Source: Nocardia macrotermitis
Lineage (GTDB): Bacteria; Actinomycetota; Actinomycetes; Mycobacteriales; Mycobacteriaceae
Assembly: GCF_009604405.1 (NCBI RefSeq)
Contig: NZ_WEGK01000021.1
Coordinates: 1 to 64,000, forward strand
DNA length: 64,000 nt
Direction: 5' to 3'
The notes below the pieces were generated by a model. It was not told the origin of the DNA and searched no databases. It saw only the letters and a program-made list of their open reading frames with translations. Shown piece after piece: positions 15,001 to 30,000 of this stretch. The position numbers were made by a program, and so were the translations under genes. Within the stretch, counting starts at the first letter, position 1. Every line of letters starts with the position of its first letter.

Positions 15001-18000
15001 CCCCAGCACACGCCACCCCGACGGTTCGACCTCGCCCGTCACCCAACAGCCCGTGGCCGACGACCCAATCATGCCCGCGCCACCACAACGTCTGCGCCGC
15101 ATCGGGAACCAACGGGTACACCGCCCGTCCGAGGACCCGGTAATGCCCAGACCACCACGCCCCCTGCGGCACATCACCGCCCGGCTCCCGGGAGGTTCCG
15201 TCTCCGCGAACCAGCCGGACGGCACGACACATACCCCCACCAACTCGGACGTCACCCACTCCTCGGTGGACACGACCACCGCGAACACCCCGTTCCAATG
15301 CGTCGTCGACGTCCTGAGCGCCATCAAGAAGGAGACCGGCAGCACCAAGATCCGCGTACCGACGAAACCGTCGTCACTGCCGGGCCGCTCACGGCGCGCG
15401 CTGCGCTGGTACAGCCGCGGCCGTCTGCGCGGATACACCGACGAACACGAGATCGAACGACAACTCATCGTGCACGGCCCCGGTGCCCAGGCACTGGTCG
15501 TCGGCGAACATCGCACCCTCAACGGAAACGGCATCGGCGCCCACGCCTATCGGATGGTCAACGTCGAAGGCGCCGTCATCCGTGTCTACGACGGCCAACA
15601 GGCCAGAAGCCCCGGACCCACCACCTGGGCCAGCGTGCACGCCGTCCTCTACACCCCAGACGGCAGGCCGGTCCGCCCCATCCTCCCCCGCCGCCACGAT
15701 CGCCCCATCCCCGCGCTCCCCGGCCGCACCCGAATCGGCGCACCGGAGCAGACCACACCCGCCGAGACCACCCACACCGATCCCTCGACGACATCCGACA
15801 CGCACCACGAACCACCCGCAGCGATCACTCCGACGAGCGAAACCGTACAACCGGCCGTCTCGGCCTACCTCTCAGCGGAACGATCCGCGGCCTCCGGGGC
15901 GGAGCCCGCGACATCGTCGCCCACATCCCCAGAAGTCGCGAACTCTGCCCCCGGACAGGACAACACGCCGGTAACGACCGATCCCGAGAAGCTGGACCAG
16001 CCCACACCACCCACGGACGAAGCGAACGCGTCCGATCGGCGTGGATCGACTCGAAGTTCGAGTGTTCCCCCGGTGTCACGCCGCCGCCGTGACACGCATC
16101 GGACCGGACCGAACCCGTGGCGTCCAGCACGGCCGGACCGCCCGCTGACCCGACGCGCGTCCACCGGGACCACCCGCACACCGACCACCGAACCGGTCGA
16201 CGGCACCTACCTCGGCCAGCACCTGGACAGCCACATGTCCACGCCCGAGACCGCCACCACACACTCCACCAACGAACGCACCCCGTTCACCCCCGACTAC
16301 GATCCCTCCGGACTGATCGCCGAAGACCTGAGCCCCGAAGAACGACAAGAAAACCTCACTGAGGAACAACGAGCAGAAAAATTCGCCGCACCCCCTGTCC
16401 TCGCCGATCTGACTCGACGCATCGGCACAGTACTGGTCAACCACAAGGGCGAAGTAGTCGTTTTTCTCTTCCCAGGCGTTACCGTAAAGGCCAAAAGACG
16501 TACAGGGCCCGACGGAAAAACCTACTTCGACATAAAAAGGTACAAGAAGAATCCCGTCACCATATCAGCCGAGATGGCGAGTGGCCTCGTGTACATCCCA
16601 GGCTGGTTCGGCACCAGTGGTACCCTGCACACGACCCAGGCTACCAACGAAATCACCCGTTTCGAAACACGCGACGAAACCACCGGCGAATTCAGCATCA
16701 CCACCATTTCTAATCTCGACCGCGTTGTCGCCAAACCAGGTATCGGGGATCAGCGACAAATAAAATTCGTCGACAGCAAAACCTGGATCACCGTCACCAC
16801 CCCACCTGAGGTCCTCGTGACACCGGCACTGACCGACCGCACCACCAGCCCCATATTCGCGACCGGAGCCGATGGAAAACCCGTGGTCCGATCCCGCGAC
16901 GCCCGCCAAGGACTGATCGGCGACTGTGGTCTCATCGCGCCTCTCAAAGCCATGGCCGACCGCAACCCTCAAGCCATTCTCGATATGATCCGCGAACACG
17001 ACGACGGCACCATCGAAGTCCGCTTCTTCGACCAGGGACATCCGGTCTGGGTGCCCGTCGACAAATGGATCTACACAGACCCCGGCACCGGCGAGGGATA
17101 CGCCGCGGGACACCGTGAAGGCGAACCCCTCTGGGCCCCCATCATCGAGAAGGCCTACGCCGACCGCTTCGGTGACGATAACGGATACGAGGGTATCGTC
17201 GGCGCCTCTCTCATGGTTCTCGAACGACTCGGCCGCGGCCACTACGAGCCAGGAACCCGCACGTGGCAACCCACACTCACCGTAGGCGGCATTCACCCGC
17301 TACACCCTCTCCAATACGACTACGACACCCTCTACGAACTCCTCGGCCCCACCACCGACCCCGAATTCCTCCGCGCCATCGCAGGCTCTCACCACGACTG
17401 GCAACATGAAGCGAACAAAAAGCGGGACGAAGCCGAGGTCACCATCATGGGCAAATACCCCGATGACCCCGCCGCACAAAATGAAGCCGGTTTGGAGTAC
17501 CTGAGGACCGAAGACCCCGACTCACCCGCCGGTTTCCGCCCCTTCCTCAACACATTCCTCGCCCGTCACACCACCGACACCGACAGATGGACCACCGAGA
17601 AAGACGCCCTCGCCACCTATTACGAGCGTCTGCATCACGACGAAGAACACCAACGAACCCTCACCGGCACCGACCTCGCCATCGCAGATGAATTCGCTCG
17701 ACGAGTCGACTACATCCTCCGACGTAACGGTACCCTCATCATCGGCACCTGGCCATTCTTCCAAGGCCGCAGGAACGCCACTGCAGTCCCCGGAATTCGC
17801 GGCGAACACGCCTACGCCACCCAGGATGTCCAGTACAACTCCACCTATATCCGACCCACCTGGATAATTCTCGAGAACCCCCACGACCACAACCACTTCG
17901 ATATCAAACCCGTCGCCGGCGTCCAATATCGCATCAACCCCAGACCCACCCGATCCACCCCCCGCCCCGACGGCGTCCTCTACCACAAAGACACCCGGAC

Positions 18001-21000
18001 CAACATCGAATACTTCACCGTCCACGACAACACCACCGGCCGCGGCCCCAACGGCATCATCACCGAACTGGTCGGCGACTTCTTCGCACCCACCCACGGC
18101 GCAGAATTCCGCAGAGATCCCAACGGCGCGATATACGCCCTCGCGGCCGACGGAGAACGATACGCACAACTCACCGACGGCCGAAAATTCAAGACAACCA
18201 GCGATCACACCTTCTCCTGGATCGACAAACACGGCATCGAACGCACCTACGATGCCGAAGGCGTGGCCTACTGGAAACGACCCGGCACCGATACCTTCAG
18301 CCGCGAACCCAACCCCGGCGAACGCCCCGACATGCCACGGATCCCCGGCAGTGGCATCATCGCCATTCAGCCGCACCACCTCGCCAAATTCCAGGCCATT
18401 GAAAGCGGTGGCACGGCCGCATACGCCGCTTTCGGACCCGAACCCGCGACCGCCAAAACAAATAATCGCGCTACGGCGGCAATGGGTTTCGCCGCCAACT
18501 TCAACCCGAACGCACCGATCACAGTCCCGCGCAAATACAAGTACGGCCCATCAGGCATGGACACCACACAATTCACCACCCACGCCGGAGCACCACCGCA
18601 AGAATTCTCCACACTCGCCGAGATCAGTAACCAACTAACAGACAACAAATCGATGGCATTGGTCATCGAGGTATCCCACGGCCCCACCGACACACACGGC
18701 GTCGGCGCACACCTCCTCGTCTACTACAACAAGAACAACACAATCCACGTATACGACCCCGCAACCCACAAATCCCACCTGCTCACCGACCACCCCACCA
18801 CCAACGTGCGCACATTCGCCGCGGTCGTCTACACCCCCCAAGGCAGACCACGCACCGCACCCGATTCGACGTCCGGGCCCGAGGCACTGGCCGACACCCG
18901 TATCGGCGCGACCAACACACCTCGCAACCCAGCCGAACGATGGAAGACAGCTGATACGGCACGCTCTGGTCCCTCGGCAGCATCCGGTACGCACACCGTC
19001 GAGGCCGAACCATCGGAGACGGTGTCCGATCATTCATCCGAGCACTCGATACCAACCACCGAGGCGGACGATGCTCCAGCCGATAACGGGGCGTCCGGCA
19101 CACAGGATACCGATGCGGAATCAGTGATCTCCGCCCCAGACGTCGAGTCCGACGGCGACCGCTCCATAACAGACGAGTCCGACGCAGGTTCGGTGATCTC
19201 CGACCCAGACGTGGAATCCGATGACGGCCGCACTGTAACAGATGACGCGCGTTCGAATTCCGGTTCCGCCGACAGCGAATCGGTCGTACACGATAATTCG
19301 GACGACGAATCGATCAAGTCGTTCGAATACGATTCCATCGAGCCGGTACCACTGCGACACACCACCTCCCCCGACGGTCACGATGTCACCGATGGGTCGG
19401 CCACACCAATCGTCGAGGCACTATTCCATCCGCTCCGACCGGATTCGGTAGCTCTGCACAAACTGCTGGGGTCGGTCGCCGACCCCGAGTTCGTCAGCCA
19501 GCTGGCCGGTTCGTACGACGAGTGGAAATCCACGGCGCAGGATCCGAGTTCCGGCGTCGCGTTCACACAACATCTGGACGAGAGGTTCCCGAACAAATGG
19601 GTCGCGGAGAAAGCGGCCGTCGCGCAATTGCTCGACACGATGAGCAACGAACCGTCCGACGATCGGACCCTGGACGAGGATGACGACGACGCGGTCGAGC
19701 AAGGCCGCTCGTTGCTCCGGCGGATCGATTCCCTCGTGCGGGGCGGCGCCGAGATCGAACTGAACACCTTCGGTGACGTGGCCGCTCCGGGACTGTACGG
19801 CGGGCGCGGCTACAAGGTTCGTGCGGTTGAGGTTGAGTACGACGACAAGGACGGCACACCGCGAGGGATTCTGCTGGAGAATCGACACGCGTACGACGGC
19901 ATGCCCATACCTGAAAGTGGTATCGAATACCGCCTCGATCCGAAGGCCGGACATGCACTGCACGGTGCGGACGCCAAATTCTTCAAGGCATGGCGTGACG
20001 GCACAGAATTCCAGGTCGCCGCCGACGGGGCGATTTACGGAATCTCCCGATTCGGCTACCGTTATGCTCGAATTCCCGACAAGACCGGAAATAGCGGAAG
20101 CGGGACGGTACCGGGATACACCGAGTACAGGATCACCGATTACACCAGCTCTCAGCGAACATCGGAGGGATTCGCCAGCCATACGGAGTTCGACGAGATC
20201 TCCGATATCCCCTCTCCCGACATGACCATTCCACCGGGCGGCGGCCTCATCTTCGTCAAACTCGAGCACATGCCGAAATTCGCATCGATGTCGATCAGCG
20301 GCTTCACACCGAATGCCGACAACGTATCCGGCGGACGTACCACCGAACCAACCGTGGACGAAAAGACCGACGGCACGAACTCTCCCGACGACGACCAACT
20401 GCCCGAGCTGTCCACCGCCGAACGGGCCGGACAGGAGTCGCCACCGCAGACGCACACTCCCGCCCCAGCCGTCCGGCACCGGATCGAGCGACCAACCTTG
20501 CCCGACGACCAGCGATTGGACCTGCTCACCACCCATGCCGAGAAGGAACGGTATCTACCCACACTCGGTATTCCGGCCGATCCGATCGCTGAAAACAACC
20601 CCAGACGGCTGACCACGATCGATCGCAGTGGGCGACCGGAGCGTCTTCCGCTCCACGGCGAGAATTTCGTCCAAAAAATCATGTCCGACGACGGGGAGCC
20701 GTATTACAAGTTCGCGGCCACGAGTGGAAAATCCCGGGAGATTCCCGCGGTACTACTGTCCGATGGATTCGAATTCCGGCCGGATGCAGAAGGAAGTTCA
20801 TCCGGCACCCTGGTGTGGCATATAGAGAGCGGCGAGATCCGTATTCACGGCCGCGACTCCCGCGGTATCCCGACCGCAGTCGTCGTTCCAAGCGGTGAGA
20901 ATCCGACTGAATCACTTTTGGTAGCGAAGCCGGGCGAGGGCGGCTCGTGGTCGATCAAGCGGCCCGACGATTCGGAATGGGTACATATCGAAAAACCGGA

Positions 21001-24000
21001 ACAGGTACTCGAACCGTTGCCGGTGCTCGAGAAACGGTATGGCGATCCGATGTACGGCGAGTTCGGACCACAGCCGCAGGATGTGAGCCAGGGAGGCGCC
21101 GGGAACTGTACTGTACTGTCCGCCCTGAAGGACCTGGCGATACGTGACCCCGAGGCCATCCGAGAGATGCTGGAGGAACACGACGACCACACGGCGAGTG
21201 TGCTCTTCTTCGTCGACCACGAGCCCAAATGGGTTCGGGTGGAGAAAGAGATCTATGTCATCCCGGATACCGGAACAGGATATTTCTTGCGACAGCGCCG
21301 CGGGGGGCCGTTGTGGGCGGCCATGATCGACAAAGCTTACACCAAGGAATTCGGTCTCGATAATGGTTATCATGACCTCGCAGAGGATCCGACGGTGGTT
21401 GCCGACCGCCTCGGCCGCGGATACCGCAGAACCGAAACCGGAAAATGGAAACCACTTCCGTCACGCGCTGAAGAGACACTGCATCCGCTCGCGCTCGACG
21501 CAACTACCTTGCACAAGCTACTGGGCCCCGAATCGGATATAAAATTCGCCGAGGCTGTCGCCCATTCCCTCGACGATTGGATCAAAATCGGCGACGACGG
21601 CATTCAAAGTCTTAAATCGTCCAGGTTTGAAAAGTACCTCCACAATAAATACACGCCGAACTCAAAGGACGGCGATCCGGATCATTCCTGGGTAGCGGAG
21701 ATGAACGTCCTTCAAGGATATTACGGTGACGTAGCCGCAGTATCGCACACCAGCACTCTGCCTGATGAATACATCTTCGTCGCTCAGGCCTTCGCTCGGC
21801 GAATCGCCGAAATACTGAAGAACGACACGATGGTGGTGTTCGGTACACATTCGTTCGGATCCGGCGTAGAGAACAGTACCGAGGTGCCCGGACTGCTCAG
21901 CTCGCATGTTTATCCGACCCTCGATGTGGAGTTCAGTCGTCGTACCGGCCAGCCGGTGTTCTTCCTGATGGACAATCCGTACGACGACAACGGCGAATAC
22001 CCCACACCGATCCCTGGCATCGAATATCGACTCAACCCCAAACCCAACGAGACCACCCTCGTCGAACGGGGCGTCTGGTATCGCAAGGACGAAACCACCG
22101 GAGTGAAGTACTTCAAGGTCGATGACGCCACGGCCGGACGCGGTCCGATCCCCAGCGTCCTCGACGGTGTGATCAGCGACTTCTTCTTCACCAGCAAAGG
22201 CGCGGAGTACCGCGTCGACCCGGACGGCACCGTTCGCGGCTTGACCCGCGATGGTGCGCGATACCTCAGAACACCGGACAGAACCGAATACAAGGCCACA
22301 CAGGCAGGCGTCTTCCGACGTACTACCGACGGGGTCGAGTCCCGTACCTCACAGGAACCCGGATCCCTGGAGGACATCACCGTTCCGGACCGTGGCGGCA
22401 TCGTCGCTGTCGGATTGGAACATGTGCTGAAGTTCAGGACGACGTTCGTCCACGGCCCCGGAGCGCACCAGGAACGCGAACCCCGGCACACCGATGACGC
22501 GGACTCGCATCCGGATTCGGAAGACCATGAAACCACCTCGGTTATCGAGAACCCGCTCCACCCACTACGCCTCGGCGCGAACGCCCTGCTCAACCTGCTC
22601 GGCGACGACGCCGACAGCGCCTTCGCCGAACAAGTCGCCGAAACCTACGACCAGTGGAAACAAGCGACGACGAACACCGCATCCATCCGGGAGTTCTCGC
22701 GGTATCTCGACGACCGGTTCCCCGGCCAGTGGTCGACCGAGAAGTACATTCTGGCCAAGTATTTCGACGCGCTGAACGACCGGTTGTTCAAGCAACTCGA
22801 GCTCGACGGCGATCAGGTCGCCGGCGGGTGGGCACTCGCCCAGCAGATGCACGATCTGATGCGCGCCGGCAACTCGGTCGAACTCACCACGCACCCGTTC
22901 GACAGCGGCGACAAGGACAGCGATCCCGATGTGCCCGGTCTGCTCGGCAACCAGCCGTACTCGGTGCGCGGCATCAAGTACGACGACGTCTTCACCGACC
23001 TACCGGTCGGAATTCTGCTCGAATTCTCCCAGGAAACCGCCGAGGGTTTACCGCGCCCAGCCAATGGTATCGAGTACCGACTCGACACCCAGTTGACCGG
23101 CTACACCGAGGTCGGAATCGGTATCTGGTCCCGGATCGATCCCACCGACGGCACCGAATACCTCCGAGTCGACAACGATCGTGCGGGACGCGAACCCGGC
23201 GGCCGACTCGAGGACGTCAGCCGCATCTTCGAACATGGTGGTAGCACCGCGGAGTACCGCCGCGACCCCGACGGCACTCTGTACGGGCTCGATGCGCGGG
23301 GGACACGTTACGTCCGGACACGGGAAGGCACGGAGCAGACGGTCTCCGGCAAGAACATTGTGCGGACTACACGGGACGGGGTCACCAACAGGCAACTCGA
23401 TTTCATGTCCGTCATGCTGGGTCCCGGCTCGACCCCCCTGGATTGGCGACTGGCCGCGGCCCGGCCCGGCGGGGTGGTCCTGATCCTGCCGCGACACCTG
23501 GCGAAATTCCGATCGATGACGATCCACGCAAAACCCGACACTGGATCACCGGCAGACGACATACTCGCACTCGATGAACGGGAGACGCAGTCGACCAGTA
23601 CCGGTCCGGACGCAGTTCTGGATCCAACGCAGTGGACGAACAACGTCGCAGCCGGGCCTCTGATGCATCCGCTGCGGTTCGACGCGGACACCTTGCGCGG
23701 CTGGCTCCGCACCGACCGTGCGTTCGCCGAACAACTCGCCGGAACCTACGACCAGTGGCACGAGGCGACAACCGACCACGGCTCAAGTGAAGAATTCCGC
23801 CGATACCTCGACAGCCGATTCCCCGAACAACGGGAAACGGAGAAAACCACCCTCACCCACTACTTCGAGACCCTGAACGAGAGCCGCAACGCAGACCGGC
23901 GACTCGACGACCAACAGATGGCGCTGGGCCGTGCGATCGCCGGGCAGATCGACACGCTGATGCGCGACGGCAAAGCCGTCGAACTCACCGCACTCCCGCT

Positions 24001-27000
24001 CGACCAACACGACGACTTCGGCATTCCGGACGTCCCGGGACTCCTGGGTAATCGAGCACACACCGTACGCGCTATCGAATACGCCCCAGAGACCGGCGAG
24101 CCCACCGGGCTCCTGCTCCAACACTCACGAAACACCCGAGGGCCACACCCGGACCCGGCCAAGGGAATTGGGTACCGGCTCGATTCGCAGACGACCGGCT
24201 ACACCAGGGTCGGCGAGAACATCTGGTCGCGCATCGACCCCACCGACGGCACCGAATACCTCAAAGTCACCACCACCAAGGCAGGACGCCGACCCGGCGG
24301 CCGACTCGCCATGGTCAGTGACATCTTCCAAAGAATCTGGTCCGGCCGTGCCGAATACCGACGCGACCCCGACGGCACCCTCTACGGACTCGCCGAGAGC
24401 GGAACACGCTACGTCCGCACACGCGACGGAACAGAACACATGGTCACGACCTCTGACGTCATACGCCGCGACACCAACGGCACCGTATACATCACCGACC
24501 GCGGAACCGGCTCGACCACAGTGCGAACATCGGACGGCGACATCATCGAAGCCGATGACTACCGCGTTCCGGACCCCGATCCCACCCTCGCTGACCCCGA
24601 AGTCCTGGTCCGCGTCGGACTCGAACACCTCCCGAAGTTCACATCGATGCACACCACAGCACGCGCCCGACGAGGCGTCATCGAGGCCGACAACGGAAAC
24701 TCCACCCGATTCGCCTCACTGACCGACGGCATGCACAACAGCCTCGGACTCGACAGCCACACCTTCGACGACTACGCCCTCAACGACGATGCCTCGGACA
24801 TCACCGACGACGCCTCCGACACCAGCGACGACTCCTGGGGCAGTTGGGACCCCACCCGGGACGATGCCCCGGACGCCACGGGAGACCAGACCGACGCGAG
24901 GCCGCCTACCGACGATGAACCAACCGACGGTGGAAGTGGAACACCCCCCGCACCCGTACCGACCACCCGGGACAAAACACCCGCCTTCGACCCCGGTGAA
25001 GGCACCTATTTCGGACGCCACCTGCTCCGACAACTGAAATCCACCCACGAAGCACCACGCCACCACCCCACACCGACACCCGACTACGAACCCGCCGACG
25101 GCTCCTACCTCGGCGACCACCTCACCGACCAACACATCACACAAGACTCCGCTATGCGTGCCCCACCGGCACGAAAAACCCTCGAACCGACATTCGACCG
25201 AAAACTACTCGAACCCCAGAAGCTCGCTCCCGAAGAACACTGGAACCAACTCGACCACAAACAACGATTCTACGATTACTCCGCCCTGCCGATCTCGATC
25301 AACCTACGCCTGCCGGATACCCTGAACAGGCGTCCACTGCTGACCGTCGTCGACCATAAGGGAAGATTGTTCCAATTCCGCAACCAGGGCAAGGAATCGG
25401 TCACTCTGACCAAGGACGACAACGGCGACGAATACTACGAAATCACCACATACGACGGGATCCGTGAACATGTTCCAGTCACGCTCCTGGACGACGGATT
25501 CACATTCCGACCGGACCCAGCGGGCAGCAAAACTGGCACTCTGATCTGGCGGGTATCGGAAACCAGGGCCCGTTTCCAGGGCCGGAAATCCGACGGTACT
25601 CTTGATATCGTCACAATTACTTACGATGACCCGACTGTCGTTGGGAGACCGAACGGCTCGTCCTGGGCGGTCAAACGCCTCGGCGACATCGAATGGCTCG
25701 ACTTCCAAGTCCCCGACGAGCTACTGCCTACATACATGCCGGCACTCGTCGACCGCAGCGGCTCGCCCATGTTCAGCACCACCATCGACGGGAAACTCTG
25801 GGCCGACCCCGGAAACGTACGCCAAGGCCTGGCCCCGGACTGTGGGGTCCTGGCACCCCTCAAAGCACTCGCGATCGACCACCCACAAGCCATCATCGAC
25901 ATGATCGACGAACACAAGGACGGCACCGTCAGCGTCCGATTCTTCGTCGACAAGAAACCCAAATGGGTCCGCGTCGACAAACACATCTACACCGACCCCG
26001 ACACCGGCGAAGGCTACTTCGTCCAACATCGCGAAGGTGAACCGCTCTGGGCCGCCATCATCGAAAAGGCCTACGCCAAGGAATTCGGAAAGGGCAACGG
26101 CTACCACAATCTCACCACGGAGCCATCCATAGCCGCTGATCGCCTCGGCCGCGCATACCTGGAATCACAATCCGAAACCTGGCAGCCCTACCACTCACGC
26201 ACCGAATGGTTCCTGCACCCCTACACACTCGATATCGATGTCCTGATAGATATCCTGGGACCAGACGCCGATATAGAGTTCGCCAGAGCGGTGTCCAGAT
26301 TCGATGCGCCGCACGACGCTTTCGCCGACTTCGCTGCTCGGATACGTCGTGATCTCCCCGACCCCCCGCAAAAGAACTGGCAGCCACAACGCGACGCCCT
26401 GCTGGAATATATCCGGGTTATCAAGGACCCCAGGCTCAACCTGCTGGAGCGCTACCCGACCGTGGCACAGTGGGCCGCGGAACGTATCGACTACCTGATA
26501 CGCCACGGCGCGATAGTGACTCTCGGCACACACCCGCACAAGACGCATATCGAGGACGCCTCGATAATACCGGGCCTCATCACCCAACATGCCTATACAA
26601 CACTCGGTGTCCAACGCAATACGCAACAACGCCCCGAACGAATCGTGTTGGAAAACCCACACAGGGGCAGCGCCGAAGGCAGATACCCCGTCCCCGTAGC
26701 GGGAATCGAATACCACATCGACCCCAAGCCTGACGACGCCATCGACCTCGGCGATGGAATCCGCTACCGCAAGGACGAAACCTCCGGCATCGAGTACTAC
26801 CACACCGAAAACGCCACCTCTGGCCGCGGCGAGAACGGCGCACTACGCGACATCGTCACCGACTTCTTCACCCCCGACGGCCCCGCCGAATACCGACGAG
26901 AAAAACGCGGCAACGAATACATCATCTACGGCCTCACACCCACCGGAGACCGCTACGTCAAACTCCCGAACGGCACCGAATACAAAGCTATCGCCATCGA

Positions 27001-30000
27001 CGACCACGGCAACCGCCAGCTCTTCGAACGCACACTCGGCGGAGTGGAAACCCCCCTCACCGACAGCCCCGGCGGACGATTCGACTACACCATTCCGGAC
27101 CGAGGGGGCATCATCACCCTCGAGCTGAAACATCTGTCCAAGATCATCGTGCTGTCGGCGAGCGGTGTCGGGGCGCACAACGTATACGGTCCCGAACCTG
27201 CCACAACCGACAGTGGCACCTCCCGCACAGCCGCTATGCGGCGAGGCAGCCCCAGCAGACTCCCCAGCCTCGACGACCAGCTGGCATCACCCCCGGCCGC
27301 AACTCCGCCAACCACACGCTCAACACCCGGATTCGCCGATATCATTGCCGCCCGACTCGATTCCCTCATCGGTGGCGGCACGCCATCCAATTTCACGAAC
27401 AGTGTCCAGCAGGACGTGATCGACTTCGATGACCCCGAACACATCTCGGCTTTCGAATCACTGGCCGATGTCCTGGACCAGGCTTTCGAGGACGATCGCA
27501 CCGCAGGTCCGGACCCCGGACCGGGCGCACGCGATGCAGCCGGACCATCGCAGACAGCGGCCGACAATTCATCCGAGCGTTCGATGCCGATCACCGAGAC
27601 CAGCGATGTTCCGGCCGATGACGGGGCATCCGACATGCACGAGGCCGAGGTGGGACCGGTGCTCTCGGACAGAGACGTGGAGTCCGGAGGCGGTCGCTCC
27701 GCGATAGACGAGTCCGACGAGGGCGAGATCGTCTCCTACGTCTTCTCATCGGACGAAGAAACCTCGGAGCCCGGACCGGCCACGGGCTCGGTGATCTCCG
27801 CCGGAAACCAATCCGATGAGGGTGAGATCATCTCCTTCGCCTACTCATCGGACGAGGAAGACACCGCATCGGTGAAGTCGTTCGAATACGATTCGATCGA
27901 GCCGGAGCCGCTGCATCGCACCGCGGATTCCAGCGGGATCGGTGTCACCGACGGGTCGGCCACGCCGACTGTCGAGGCGCTGTTCCATCCGATCGGATCG
28001 GCTATGGGAGCCCTGCACACACTGTTGGGGTCGGTCGGCGACCCCGAGTTCGTGGACCTGGTGGCCGGTTCGTACGACGAGTGGAAGTCTGCGGCGGAGG
28101 ATCCGAGTTCCGTCGACGAGTTCGTGCAACATCTGGATGATCGGTTCCCGAACAAATGGGTCGCGGAGAAAGCGGCCGTCGCGCAATTACTCGACAAGGC
28201 GATCAATACACAATCGGACGATCGGACGCTGGACACCGACGACGATCACGCGACAGAGCAAGGTATCTCGATGCTCCGGCGCATCGATTCCCTCTTGCGG
28301 AACGGTGCCGCGATCGAGGTGAAAACATTCGGGGACGTGGTCGATTCGGGGCTGTACGACGGACGCGACTACAAGGTACGCGCGGTCGAGTTCGACGAGG
28401 ACACCGGCACACCGCGAGGGTTGCTGCTGGAGAATCGGTACGCGCACGACGGCATGCCCGAGCCTGACAGCGGCATCGAATACCGCCTCGATCCGAAGGC
28501 CGGAAGCGCGCTGCACGGTGCGCACGCCAAATTCTTCAAGACAGCGGGCGACAACGCGGAATTCCAGGTGGACGCGGACGGTGTGATTTACGGAATCAAT
28601 CCCCGAGGTGACCGCTACGTCCGCATTCCGGACCAGACCGGAACTACTCCGGATGATACGACAACGCCGTATACCGAGTACCGGACCAGAAATCTCACCA
28701 TCACTCGACGCACACCGGACGGACACGAAAACCGTACGGAGTACGACGACATCTCCGAGATGCCCTCTCCCGATGTGACCATTCCGCCGGGCGGTGGCCT
28801 CGTCTTCGTCGGCCTCCAGCACCTCCCCAAGTTCGCGTCGATGTCGATCAGCGGACATGCCGCCGAGCCCGCCGTGGACGAGAGCACCGACCATCCGAAC
28901 TCACCCGAACTGCCCGAGGAGTCCACTGCCGTACGGAGCGAACCGGAGTCGCCACCGCGGACGCGTACCCCCGCCCCGATCGTCCGGCACCGGGTCGAGC
29001 GGCCGCAACTGTCCGAAGAGCAGCGATCGAACAGGCTCCCCACACCCGGCGTTCCGGCCCGCCCAATCCGCGAGAACCATTCCGACCTGCTGATCACGTT
29101 CGATCGCGCGGGGGATTCGGTGAATTTCCCGCGACGCGGCAATATATTCGTCGAGAAAATAACATCGAGCGACGGAGAATCGTATTACAGGATCGATACC
29201 GGAAGTGGGGCGATCCGCGAGTTCCCGGAGGTGCTGCTGTCCGATGGATTCGAATTCCAGCCGGATTCGGAGGGCAGCTCCTTCGGTGCCCTGCGCTGGT
29301 ACCTCCCGTATGGCCAGGTCCGCATCCACGGCCGCGATTCCGACGAGAATCCCACCGTAGTCACCGTTCCGAATTTCGAGAGACCGAAGGAACCGCCGTT
29401 GGTGGCGAAACCGGGCGAGGACGGCTCGTGGTCGATCAGGCGGCCCCACGAATGGGAATGGGTGCGTATCGAGAACCCGGAACGCGCCCTCCAGCCGTTG
29501 CCGGTGCTCGAGGATCGGCACGACGATCCGATGTACGGCGAGCACGGGCCCCGGCCCCAGGATGTGAGCCGGGGAGTCGCCGGGAACAGGAGCGTGCTGG
29601 CTGCCCTGAAGGACCTGGTGATTCGTGATCCCCGGGCCATCGAGGAGATGCTGCACGAGCACGACGACCACACCGTGAGTGTGCTCTTCTTCGTCGACGA
29701 CGAGCCCAAATGGGTTCAGGTGAACAAAGAGATCTACGTCCACCCCGATACCGGAGCAGGCTATTTCGTCGCACAGCGTCGCGGCGGGCCGTTGTGGGCG
29801 GCGATCATCGACAAGGCGTACGCCCAGGAGTTCGGCGGCGACAACGGTTACCACGACTCCGAAGCGGACCCCACGGTGGTGGCCGTCCGCCTCGGCCGCG
29901 GGTATCGCAGAACCGGCACCGGAGCATGGCAGCCGTTCCCGACACGCACCGAGGACACCCTGCACCCACTCGAACTCGACGCGGACACGCTTCGGACGTT

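Larger units (their letters stand above)
19290..22480 (+). repeat. Segmental duplication, copy A (half-module a plus calpain module 2)
   Basis: Copy A starts around KSFEYDSIEP (19316) and ends after HGPGAHQEREP (about 22480). It is paralogous along its whole length to 27866-30960. Both copies carry an acidic linker, a half-module ending FASMSISG, the phrase RHR(I/V)ERP, a full calpain module and HGPGAHQ(E/D)REP. The spacing is nearly the same: 1785 versus 1707 bp from FEYDSIEP to the Cys site. Confidence 0.75.
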